NCBI GenBank assembly: GCA_964488055.1
Contig: CAZATL010000003.1
Span: 1-64,000 of the forward strand
DNA: 64,000 nt
Source of the DNA: JAGOLU01 sp964488055
Lineage (GTDB): Bacteria; Patescibacteriota; Microgenomatia; UBA1406; GWC2-37-13
Direction of reading: 5' to 3'
Shown here: positions 44,441 to 52,744 of the stretch, one piece after another
How positions within the stretch are numbered: position 1 is the first letter of the stretch
Layout of the letters: each line of letters opens with the position of its first letter
Translations under genes and position numbers: made by a program
Notes under the pieces: generated by a model
Told to the model about the DNA's origin: nothing
Database searches by the model: none
What the model saw: the letters and a program-made list of their open reading frames with translations, nothing else

Positions 44441-44509
44441 TTTGAGCTGAAACGGCCGGTTTCCTACTTTCTGTGATTTAAAAATTCGAACGCGCCCTTG
44501 CAAGGCTCT

Positions 44510-47500
44510 ATGTCAAAAACTTTTACAGCCCAAAAACCTCCGTTAAAAACCCTTTTTCTTGGTACTAAGGAGACTCCGCTTGAAAAAATGGATCTTATTG
44601 AGATCCAAAAAGAATCATGGAAACACTTCGAAGATGTTCTTCTAAAACAGACCATCCAAAACTTCTTCCCAATAGACGATTACACAGGTAAAAAATTCAA
44701 TCTTCAGTTTCTCGAGCTATCATTTGGAAAGCCAAGATATGACATCGAACTCTGCAAAGCAAAAAAGCTCACTTTCGATAGACCAGTTTATCTGAAGCTC
44801 CAACTAAACAACAAAAGAGCAAACCAAGTCAAAGTGCAGGATGTATATCTCTGCAATCTACCCATCATGACAGATAGGGGCACATTCATCATAAATGGTA
44901 TCGAGAGAGCTGTCATAAGCCAGATCGTCAGAGCACCTGGTGTGTATTTCACAGCAGAGATAGACAAGTCAACAGGACTCACACTCTACAATGCAGAGAT
45001 TCGACCATATATAGGCGCATGGCTTGACTTCACGATCAACAAACAAGGTGTAATTGAAGCCAAAATAAACAGAAAAAGAAAACTTCTTGCAACAGCGTTC
45101 CTCAAGCTTTTTGATGGTGAAGACCAAACAACGATAAGATCTCATTTCCAGGACATCGATAGCGATCTTGTTGAGAAGTACCTCATGCCAACCATCAAAA
45201 AAGACAGAACACACTCCAAGGAAGATGCTGTCATGGAGTTTTATCGCAAGGTCAAACCAGGTGAGCCACTAGTAATCGAAAATGCCTACAAGACTCTCAA
45301 CATGGTCTTCTTCGACCCAAAAAGATATTCGTTGAGTCATGTGGGTAGATACAAACTCAACAAAAGACTTGGAACTAAGTTTGAAAACGCAAAAGAGTAT
45401 CATATGCTTCAGAAGGAAGATGTTATTGAGGCGCTCAAGAAACTCATGACCCTTACAAAGACGCAGGAGGGATTTGACGACATCGACCACCTAGGTAACA
45501 GACGCCTCCGCACTGTCGGAGAGATAGTGTCACTATATGGCATTCGCCTCGGCATGGTGAGAGTCGAAAAAGAGGTAAGAGAGAGAATGAGTCTTGTTGC
45601 AACAGAGACACAGGTCGCACCAGCCCAAGTCATAAACACAAAACCAGTTGCATCAGCCCTAAATAGCTTCTTCAAGACATCACAACTATCAAACATTATT
45701 GATCAGACAAATCTTCTAGCAGAGCTTGACAACCTGCGTCGTATCACAGTAGCCGGGCCAGGTGGCATCGAGAAAGAAAGAGCGAGCTTCTCTATTCGTG
45801 ACATCCACAGCTCACAATACGGCAGAATCTGTCCAATCAGATCTCCAGAGGGACCAAATATCGGAGTTGTCACCTATCTCGCCATGTACGGCAAGGTAAA
45901 CAAATATGGCTTTTTAGAAACTCCTTACAAAAAAATTATCCAAAAAGGTAAGAAGTCAATTGTTACAGACGAAATAGTCTATCTACAGGCTGACGACGAA
46001 GACGACCACTACATCACTTCGTCCTCTCTCAACATAGACAAACACGGTGAGGTGATAGATGAGCACGCAGTTGCAAGATACAAGGGTGAGGTAAAAGAAG
46101 TGTCAGTCTCAAAGATAGAGTACATCGACATATCGCCACGCCAGGCTGTTGGGGTATCAGCATCACTCATACCATTCCTACAAAATGATGACGCATCTCG
46201 TGCGCTCATGGGCACACACATGCAATGTCAAGGTGTGCCACTTGTGAAGCCAGCTGCCCCACTTGTTGGGACAGGAATGGAGTCCGTCATAGCAAAAGGT
46301 CTCGGTCGAACTGTTGTGGCTCCAGAGGATGGCACAATCGAATACATAGACGCACGTAAAATCATACTCAAGGGCAAGTCAGGCGAAAAGCACGAATACA
46401 AGCTCGATAGATTCTCAAGGACCAATAAAGATGTCTGCTTTGATCAAAGACCAACTGTCGAACCAAATCAAAAAGTAAAAAAGGGAGATCTCATCATTGA
46501 TGGACCAGGCACAGATAATGGTCATCTAGCACTTGGTCAAAATCTTACAATAGCATACACATCACTCCATGGCTATGGATACGAAGACGGATTTGTGGTG
46601 TCAGAGAGACTTCTGAAGGAAGATGTCTTCACTTCAATCACACTCGAAGAGTTTGTGGCAGATGTTGTCGACACGAAACTAGGCCCTGAAGAACTAACTC
46701 GCGACATACCAAATGTCCGTGAGGAAATGCTTGCCAATCTTGATAAAGATGGCTTCATCTTAGAAGGTATACAGGTGAAGGGTGGAGATGTTTTGATTGG
46801 AAAAGTTGCACCCAAGGGTGAGCGTGAGCTTACTGCAGAAGAGAGGCTTTTGAGGGCCATCTTCGGTGAAAAGGCAAAAGATGTCAAAGACACATCGCTT
46901 CGTGTGCCATATGGTAAGCGCGGAGTGGTCGTCGGAGTGGACGTCATAGACGGTCAAAAAGATCCAAACGAACTAGAGCCATCAGTCCTGAAGCGAGTGC
47001 TTGTACATACAGCATCCCTCAGAAAGGTGACAGTTGGTGACAAGCTAGCTGGAAGACACGGAAACAAAGGTGTCATAGCAAAAGTGTTGCCAGTTGAGGA
47101 TATGCCTTATCTTGAAGATGGTACGCCAGTTGATATCATCATATCCCCTGCTTCTATCCTTGCCCGTATGAATATGGGTCAGATATTTGAGACTATTCTA
47201 GGGAAGATCGCCCAAAAGGAAGGCGTTAGAATAGATACACCTATCTTCGAACGAATCAAGGAATCCTTCATAATAGAAGAGTTGAAGAAATACGGCCTTC
47301 CAACAGATGGCAAACAGAAGCTATTTGATGGACAGACAGGTCAGGTGTTTGACAGACCAGTCTTGACTGGCGTTGGATACATCCTCAAGCTCATCCATAT
47401 GGTTGAGGATAAATTCCATGCAAGATCTGTCGGACCATACTCACTAGTCACACAGCAACCACTTGGTGGCAAGAGTCAGATGGGTGGTCAGAGATTTGGA

Positions 47501-47740
47501 GAGATGGAGGTCTGGGCACTTGAAGCTCACAGAGTACCTCATGTACTCCAAGAGATGCTTACAATCAAGTCTGACGATGTGAGAGGTAGACAGAAAGGAT
47601 TTGAATCAATCATCAAGGGTATATCGATACCACAGTCATCCGTGCCAGAATCATTCAACGTTCTTGTCAAAGAACTCAATGCACTTGGTCTCGCAGTAGA
47701 GTATCTTGGTGGCGAAAAGGAAATTAACTTACTGCAATAA
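44510..47740 (+). CDS. rpoB: RNA polymerase subunit beta
   Basis: 1076 residues from the ATG at 44510; a TTG at 44498 opens the same frame but is less likely. Landmarks: FIINGIERAVISQ in the lobe, SQLSNIIDQTNLLAEL and RRITVAGPGG (rifampicin region), YGRICPIRSPEGPNIG, GQNLTIAYTSLHGYGYEDG, and the C-terminal GGQRFGEMEVWALEAHR. It is shorter than the E. coli protein, lacking its large lineage-specific insertions. Several residues contacted by rifampicin differ from the usual ones. Followed 40 bp later by rpoC; no rplJ-rplL upstream. Confidence 0.99.
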   Translation: MSKTFTAQKPPLKTLFLGTKETPLEKMDLIEIQKESWKHFEDVLLKQTIQNFFPIDDYTGKKFNLQFLELSFGKPRYDIELCKAKKLTFDRPVYLKLQLNNKRANQVKVQDVYLCNLPIMTDRGTFIINGIERAVISQIVRAPGVYFTAEIDKSTGLTLYNAEIRPYIGAWLDFTINKQGVIEAKINRKRKLLATAFLKLFDGEDQTTIRSHFQDIDSDLVEKYLMPTIKKDRTHSKEDAVMEFYRKVKPGEPLVIENAYKTLNMVFFDPKRYSLSHVGRYKLNKRLGTKFENAKEYHMLQKEDVIEALKKLMTLTKTQEGFDDIDHLGNRRLRTVGEIVSLYGIRLGMVRVEKEVRERMSLVATETQVAPAQVINTKPVASALNSFFKTSQLSNIIDQTNLLAELDNLRRITVAGPGGIEKERASFSIRDIHSSQYGRICPIRSPEGPNIGVVTYLAMYGKVNKYGFLETPYKKIIQKGKKSIVTDEIVYLQADDEDDHYITSSSLNIDKHGEVIDEHAVARYKGEVKEVSVSKIEYIDISPRQAVGVSASLIPFLQNDDASRALMGTHMQCQGVPLVKPAAPLVGTGMESVIAKGLGRTVVAPEDGTIEYIDARKIILKGKSGEKHEYKLDRFSRTNKDVCFDQRPTVEPNQKVKKGDLIIDGPGTDNGHLALGQNLTIAYTSLHGYGYEDGFVVSERLLKEDVFTSITLEEFVADVVDTKLGPEELTRDIPNVREEMLANLDKDGFILEGIQVKGGDVLIGKVAPKGERELTAEERLLRAIFGEKAKDVKDTSLRVPYGKRGVVVGVDVIDGQKDPNELEPSVLKRVLVHTASLRKVTVGDKLAGRHGNKGVIAKVLPVEDMPYLEDGTPVDIIISPASILARMNMGQIFETILGKIAQKEGVRIDTPIFERIKESFIIEELKKYGLPTDGKQKLFDGQTGQVFDRPVLTGVGYILKLIHMVEDKFHARSVGPYSLVTQQPLGGKSQMGGQRFGEMEVWALEAHRVPHVLQEMLTIKSDDVRGRQKGFESIIKGISIPQSSVPESFNVLVKELNALGLAVEYLGGEKEINLLQ

Positions 47741-47780
47741 AAAATAATAATTAATTGAAACAAAATTTCCAAAAACTCAT

Positions 47781-50700
47781 ATGGATGACCAAAAACAAAA
47801 TCTCAATTTCTCAGGACTAAAGATAAGAATCGCCTCACCAGAAGACATAAAAGAATGGTCTAAAGGCGAAGTAACAAAACCAGAGACTATAAATTACCGC
47901 ACTTTCAGACCAGAGAAAGATGGTCTTTTTGATGAGCGCATATTTGGCCCAACCAAAGACTACGAATGTTACTGTGGTAAATATAAGAGAATAAGATACA
48001 AGGGTATCATCTGCGACAGATGTGGCGTCGAGGTCACAGCATCTGTTGTGAGACGTGAGAGAATGGGACACATCAAGCTCTCAACCCCAGTCGCTCATAT
48101 TTGGTACTTCAAAGGTCCAAATGCACCAATATCAACTCTTCTTGAGATTCCAGCACAAATGCTTGAAAGAGTCATTTATTATGCCGCATATCTTGTGACG
48201 GGTGTTGATGTACCAAAGCAAAAAGAGGTAGTAGGTAAACTAGAATCCATGAAAGGGACAGAGATTGCTGACGTTGAGGGACAATTTGAGAAGAAGCGTG
48301 CAGATCTGTCTGAAGATTTCACAAAACAGCGAAATGATCTGAAGAAAAAAATCTCAAAACAAGATCAGCTCCAAATCACGCTAAGTGAGGTAGATCTCAA
48401 GGAAAGAGAATCTCAAAAAAGACTGAATGATGCCTTCATCGACAGAAAAGCACAGGTCACAGCGACATATGACAGAGTGATAAAAATAGTCAAAGAGGCT
48501 AGTGTGAATACTGTCTTTGAGGAAGAAGATTATCTATTCCTAAAAGAGAAGGAACTTGACGGATTTGCAGAGGTAGGGATGGGAGCCGAAGTGCTCTACT
48601 CCATACTTGAGAAATTCGACCTGAAGGCGGCTCTTGAGAAGTGCCAAGCACTTCTTCATGAGGTGAGGGGCGAGAGAAGAACCAAAGTGCTCAAGAAAAT
48701 GAGAGTGGTTGAATCATTCATAAAAAGCAACATTCAGCCAATGTGGCTCATGCTCTCGATGTTACCTGTCATTCCTCCAGACTTGAGACCTGTCGTGCAG
48801 CTATCTGGCGGGAAATTCGCTACATCAGATCTAAACGATCTTTATAGAAGAGTAATAAATCGTAACAATCGTCTCAAGCAACTTATCGAACTCGGCGCTC
48901 CAGAGATCATTTTGCGCAACGAAAAGCGAATGCTTCAAGAGGCAGTTGACTCTCTCATCGATCTTCAAAAATCAAGAGGCAAGGCACGCGTCGTCGGATC
49001 ATCTCAAGCCAAGGCTCTCAAATCACTGTCTGATATTCTTCGTGGAAAGCAGGGAAGATTCCGTCAGAATCTACTTGGTAAACGCGTTGACTACTCGGCA
49101 AGATCAACAATCACTGTTGGTCCCAACCTGAAGCTTGATCAGTGTGGATTACCCAAAGAAATGGCTCTTGAGATATTCAAGCCATTCCTTCTCCATGAGA
49201 TAATGATCCAGGGCCATGCACCAAACATAAAGGCAGCCAAAAATTTCCTTGAAGAGAAGCAGCCAGTCGTGTACGACATCCTAGAACAAGTAGTAAAAGA
49301 TCACCCAATACTTCTGAACCGTGCACCAACACTTCACAAGCTATCGATACTTGGCTTTTACCCTGTGCTCATAGATGATCACGCCATACGCCTTCATCCA
49401 ACAGTCTGTGCGGGATTTAACGCTGACTTTGACGGAGATGCCATGGGTGTATTCTTGCCGCTTTCGAAAGAGTCGATTGACGAAGTGAAAGATCGAATGC
49501 TTGCAAAACACAATCTCCTAAAGCCTGCAGACGGATCACCAATAGTCATCCCAAACAAAGAGATGGCACTTGGTGTCTACTATATGACATCAGAGGACAA
49601 GATTTATGAAAATGCAAAAGATCCAAGTCTCATGCTTTGCGAAAGCAGATACGCTGCCATAAGTCTCTATGATCTTGGTAAGATTGAGCTTCGACAGCCG
49701 ATATATGTGAAGCTTGATGAGACTGCAGTCAAGACGACTGTCGGAAGAGTTCTCTTCAACAATCTTTTGCCGCCAGAATTGCAGTTTGTAAACGAAGCTG
49801 TGAAGGCATCTGATATCAAAAATCTCATCACAAGGGCGATCAAGCTCTACAACGACCACGACAAAGTTGCTACGCTCATAGACAATATCAAGTCTGTTGG
49901 TTTCTGGGCATCAACTATCGCAGGAGGTTTGTCAGTATCAGTCTTCGACTGTGCTATAGCCCCAGAGAAGGATGCTGTTCTTGAAGAAGCCCAAAATAAA
50001 ATTGGTGAGATCGAAAAGAACTACCAAGATGGGCTTCTCACAGAAGATGAGAAACGCAGATACAGCAACAAACATTGGATGGAAATCACAGAAAAGCTTG
50101 CAGACTTGACATGGGACTCAATAGACGAGGAAAACCCAGTAAAGATCATCATCAAATCAGGTGGAGCTCGTGCTTCAAGAGAGCAACTCAAGCAGCTTTC
50201 AGCTATCAAGGGACTTGTCGTCGACCCAATGGGTAAGATCATCGAAGTTCCAACAAAGTCAAACTATAGAGAAGGTCTCAACATCTTCGAATACGTCATA
50301 TCAGCAAGAGGAGCCCGCAAGGGTCTCACAGACTCTGCCCTAAAGACTGCAGACGCTGGATACCTGACAAGGAGACTACACGATGTGGCACATGACATGA
50401 TCATCCGCGAAAAGGAATGTGACACAACAACATATCTGATAGTATCAAAGAGCGGCGAAAGAGGTGAGAAGTTTGGTGAAAGAATAAGAGGAAGATTTGC
50501 AGCACAGGACATAATCGTGAATGATGAGCTCGTCGTTGCAAAAAATACACCAATCATGGACGACGTTGTCAAGACAATAGTCGGTAGTGATCTACAAAGC
50601 GTCGAGGTGTATTCACCACTCCACTGCACATGCAGACAAGGACTTTGTCAGAGATGCTATGGCATAGACCTATCGACTGGACTCATCGCGGAGATAGGCA

Positions 50701-51545
50701 CACCAGTTGGTGTAACCGCAGCACAATCAATCGGCGAACCAGGTACACAGCTTACGATGCGTGTCAGACACTTTGGAGGTATCGTCATATCTGACGTGAC
50801 ACAGGGCTTGCCAAGAGTCGAGGAGCTTTTTGAGACTCGAACACCGAAGATCGTGTCACCAATCACAAGTATTAGTGGTAATGTGACGGTCATCGAAGAT
50901 ACAGCCAAAGACACCTATCAGCTAAAAATAGTATCAACAGATGGCGAGGAAGAAGAGTACAGAGTGCCAATGTCACAGAAACTAAAGATCAAGGATGGTG
51001 ATCTTGTCGCAGCAGGAACATCATTATCTGAGGGCTATCTTGATGTTGATGATGTACTTGCAATAAGAGGACTCATCCAGGCCCAGCAATATCTTGTTGA
51101 TGAGATTCAGAAAGTGTACGAATCGCAAGGCATCGCAATCACTGACAAGCACTTTGAGATCATAGTACGAAAGATGAGTGATAAGATCTCGATTGAGGAA
51201 GAAGGTGACACGCCACTTGTCAAAGGCGAGGTAGTATCGAGACTTAGATATGAGATGGAAAACAGGAAGGTTCTCGCACTTGGCGCAAAACCAGCGACAG
51301 GTAAGGTGATCATACTTGGCATCACAAGGGCCGCAATCTATACAGAAAGCTGGCTGTCAGCCGCATCATTCGAGCAAACAACAAGCGTGCTATCAAAAGC
51401 AGCAATCGCAGGTCAGACAGATTACTTGCTAGGACTCAAAGAGAATGTTATAATCGGCCGTTTGATACCCGTCAATCAGTCGCTTATCGAAGAATATCAT
51501 CAGAAATTCCAGAAGACGTATGCCAACAATCAACCAACTCATTAA
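47781..51545 (+). CDS. rpoC: RNA polymerase subunit beta'
   Basis: 1254 residues. An N-terminal zinc ribbon (CYCGKYKRIRYKGIICDRCGVEV), a Lys/Glu-rich coiled coil (about residues 165-230), GKRVDYSARSTI, the catalytic NADFDGDAMG (about residue 550) that binds the active-site magnesium, and HCTCRQGLCQRCYG of the second zinc site. The trigger-loop area has GEPGTQLTMRVRHFGG. Its end overlaps rpsL by 26 bp. It forms the core enzyme together with RpoB. Confidence 0.99.
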   Translation: MDDQKQNLNFSGLKIRIASPEDIKEWSKGEVTKPETINYRTFRPEKDGLFDERIFGPTKDYECYCGKYKRIRYKGIICDRCGVEVTASVVRRERMGHIKLSTPVAHIWYFKGPNAPISTLLEIPAQMLERVIYYAAYLVTGVDVPKQKEVVGKLESMKGTEIADVEGQFEKKRADLSEDFTKQRNDLKKKISKQDQLQITLSEVDLKERESQKRLNDAFIDRKAQVTATYDRVIKIVKEASVNTVFEEEDYLFLKEKELDGFAEVGMGAEVLYSILEKFDLKAALEKCQALLHEVRGERRTKVLKKMRVVESFIKSNIQPMWLMLSMLPVIPPDLRPVVQLSGGKFATSDLNDLYRRVINRNNRLKQLIELGAPEIILRNEKRMLQEAVDSLIDLQKSRGKARVVGSSQAKALKSLSDILRGKQGRFRQNLLGKRVDYSARSTITVGPNLKLDQCGLPKEMALEIFKPFLLHEIMIQGHAPNIKAAKNFLEEKQPVVYDILEQVVKDHPILLNRAPTLHKLSILGFYPVLIDDHAIRLHPTVCAGFNADFDGDAMGVFLPLSKESIDEVKDRMLAKHNLLKPADGSPIVIPNKEMALGVYYMTSEDKIYENAKDPSLMLCESRYAAISLYDLGKIELRQPIYVKLDETAVKTTVGRVLFNNLLPPELQFVNEAVKASDIKNLITRAIKLYNDHDKVATLIDNIKSVGFWASTIAGGLSVSVFDCAIAPEKDAVLEEAQNKIGEIEKNYQDGLLTEDEKRRYSNKHWMEITEKLADLTWDSIDEENPVKIIIKSGGARASREQLKQLSAIKGLVVDPMGKIIEVPTKSNYREGLNIFEYVISARGARKGLTDSALKTADAGYLTRRLHDVAHDMIIREKECDTTTYLIVSKSGERGEKFGERIRGRFAAQDIIVNDELVVAKNTPIMDDVVKTIVGSDLQSVEVYSPLHCTCRQGLCQRCYGIDLSTGLIAEIGTPVGVTAAQSIGEPGTQLTMRVRHFGGIVISDVTQGLPRVEELFETRTPKIVSPITSISGNVTVIEDTAKDTYQLKIVSTDGEEEEYRVPMSQKLKIKDGDLVAAGTSLSEGYLDVDDVLAIRGLIQAQQYLVDEIQKVYESQGIAITDKHFEIIVRKMSDKISIEEEGDTPLVKGEVVSRLRYEMENRKVLALGAKPATGKVIILGITRAAIYTESWLSAASFEQTTSVLSKAAIAGQTDYLLGLKENVIIGRLIPVNQSLIEEYHQKFQKTYANNQPTH

Positions 51546-51969
51546 AAATAAACGCGGATCACGCGTTTACAAATCACGTTCAGCAGCTTTACAACTTGTT
51601 TTCAATGGTATCAAGCGCAGATATGTACCCACCTTGAATCCTTTCAAAAGAGGTGTATGCACTGTCGTAAGAACAATGACACCAAAAAAACCAAACTCTG
51701 CACTACGCAAGGTGGCACGTGTCAGACTATCAAATAAACAAGAAGTAACAGCATACATACAAGGCATTGGTCACAATCTAGCGGAGCACTCTATCGTGCT
51801 TGTAAGAGGTGGACGTGTGAAGGACTTGCCTGGAGTGAAGTACCACATAGTGCGTGGCAAATTCGACACACAGGGTGTATCGACACAGGGCACGCCATCA
51901 GCCAAAGACCCAAGACGCCAAAGTAGAAGTAAGTACGGAACAAAAAGACCAAAAGCAGCAAAAAGTTAG
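51520..51969 (+). CDS. rpsL: 30S ribosomal protein S12 with an insertion
   Basis: 149 residues. MPTINQLIKNKR, TPKKPNSALRKVARVRL, GHNLAEHSIVLVRGGRVKDLPGVKYH and the basic C-terminus are canonical decoding-site S12. Between the SAAL segment and NPFKRGVC there is an extra stretch of about 14 residues (LVFNGIKRRYVPT) not found in standard S12. The Lys residues linked to streptomycin response are of the sensitive type. The start lies inside rpoC, implying coupled translation. The gene is followed by the structured region at 51993-52094. Confidence 0.97.
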   Translation: MPTINQLIKNKRGSRVYKSRSAALQLVFNGIKRRYVPTLNPFKRGVCTVVRTMTPKKPNSALRKVARVRLSNKQEVTAYIQGIGHNLAEHSIVLVRGGRVKDLPGVKYHIVRGKFDTQGVSTQGTPSAKDPRRQSRSKYGTKRPKAAKS

Positions 51970-51992
51970 CAGTAACTAGATTATCTTTCATG

Positions 51993-52094
51993 TCTCAATT
52001 TATTTTGAGATTGAACGTTTCCCAAAGAGTAGCCCTGCAAACGGCGAATTATTAATAAAGTTATTTGGGAAACGCAGACTTTCTCGTTTGCAGG
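51993..52094 (+). promoter_or_regulatory. Candidate RNA pseudoknot/switch before rpsG
   Basis: Three elements fill the rpsL-rpsG gap. A 6-bp hairpin TCTCAA/TTGAGA (51993-52010). Then two perfect, crossing inverted repeats: CGTTTCCCAAA (52016-52026) with TTTGGGAAACG (52064-52074), 11 bp; and CCTGCAAACG (52034-52043) with CGTTTGCAGG (52085-52094), 10 bp. Order A-B-A'-B' is pseudoknot topology. A shared CGTTT/AAACG core would also allow A:B and A':B' hairpins instead. A U-rich tract and the rpsG ATG follow 20 nt later without a Shine-Dalgarno site. In E. coli S7 represses its operon by binding the rpsL-rpsG junction, so an analogous role is plausible. Confidence 0.6.
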
Positions 52095-52114
52095 TGTAAA
52101 TTTTTTTATTTCAT

Positions 52115-52588
52115 ATGCCAAGACGTTCTTATAAAAGACGCAACCCTGGAGCAGATCCTGTCTACGACAGTATCGAAGTTGCCAAACTCATAAATTACAT
52201 AATGATAGACGGCAAAAAGACTGTAGCCGAAAAGATAGTCTATGATGTAATGGAAAAACTTAAGGAAGTTGAAAAAGATCCTGTGAAAGCATTGACTCGC
52301 GCTGTTGCAAACACATCGCCACAGATGGAGGTCAGACCTCGCAGATTAGGAGGCGCTTCGTATATGGTGCCGACTGAAGTCAGAAGAGAGCGCAAACTTT
52401 TCCTCGCCCTAAACTGGATAGTAGAGGGAGCAAGAGTAAGATCGAGTAAGGAATATAAGTCATTTGCTGATAAGCTTTATGTGGAGCTCAAAGACGCTAT
52501 CCAAGGAGTCGGTGGAGCAGTCAGCAAGAAGTCATCAGTCGAAAAGCAAGCAGAGCAAAACAAAGCATTCGCCCACTTGAAGTGGTAA
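52115..52588 (+). CDS. rpsG: 30S ribosomal protein S7
   Basis: 157 residues, normal length. MPRRSYKRR, LINYIMIDGKKTVAEKIVYD, NTSPQMEVRPRRLGGASYMVP and the helical C-terminus ending with KAFAHLKW are standard S7 features; it nucleates assembly of the 16S 3' domain. No Shine-Dalgarno site precedes the ATG; instead a U-rich tract follows the candidate pseudoknot. It is 145 bp after rpsL and 156 bp before fusA. Confidence 0.98.
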   Translation: MPRRSYKRRNPGADPVYDSIEVAKLINYIMIDGKKTVAEKIVYDVMEKLKEVEKDPVKALTRAVANTSPQMEVRPRRLGGASYMVPTEVRRERKLFLALNWIVEGARVRSSKEYKSFADKLYVELKDAIQGVGGAVSKKSSVEKQAEQNKAFAHLKW

Positions 52589-52597
52589 ACCTACGGA

Positions 52598-52743
52598 AAT
52601 TTCTAATTACTAATTTCTAATTTCCAAACAAAAACCAAAGAATGCGCTCTAACTTTGCTCAAGATAACTTAAATTTATTTAGTAATTAGAACAATTAGGT
52701 CAATTAGAAATTAAATTTCAGCAATTCGTAATTTGTAATTAAT
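52598..52743. repeat. Heptamer and nonamer word array between rpsG and fusA
   Basis: Left part: 7-bp words AATTTCT, AATTACT, AATTTCT, AATTTCC (52598-52625). Middle right: 9-bp words AATTAGAAC, AATTAGGTC, AATTAGAAA (52684-52710). Right end: 7-bp words AATTCGT, AATTTGT, AATTAAT (52723-52743), ending one base before the fusA ATG. The left words and middle words are roughly reverse complements, so the region can fold on itself. The central 58 bases show no repeat. Confidence 0.85.
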
Positions 52744-52744
52744 T

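Noticed and set aside
52085..52110. Second arm of the rpsL-rpsG structure plus T-rich tract as an intrinsic terminator
   Set aside because: The T-run begins 6 bases after the stem and the stem has a 41-base loop; a terminator inside a ribosomal operon is less likely than a translational control element.
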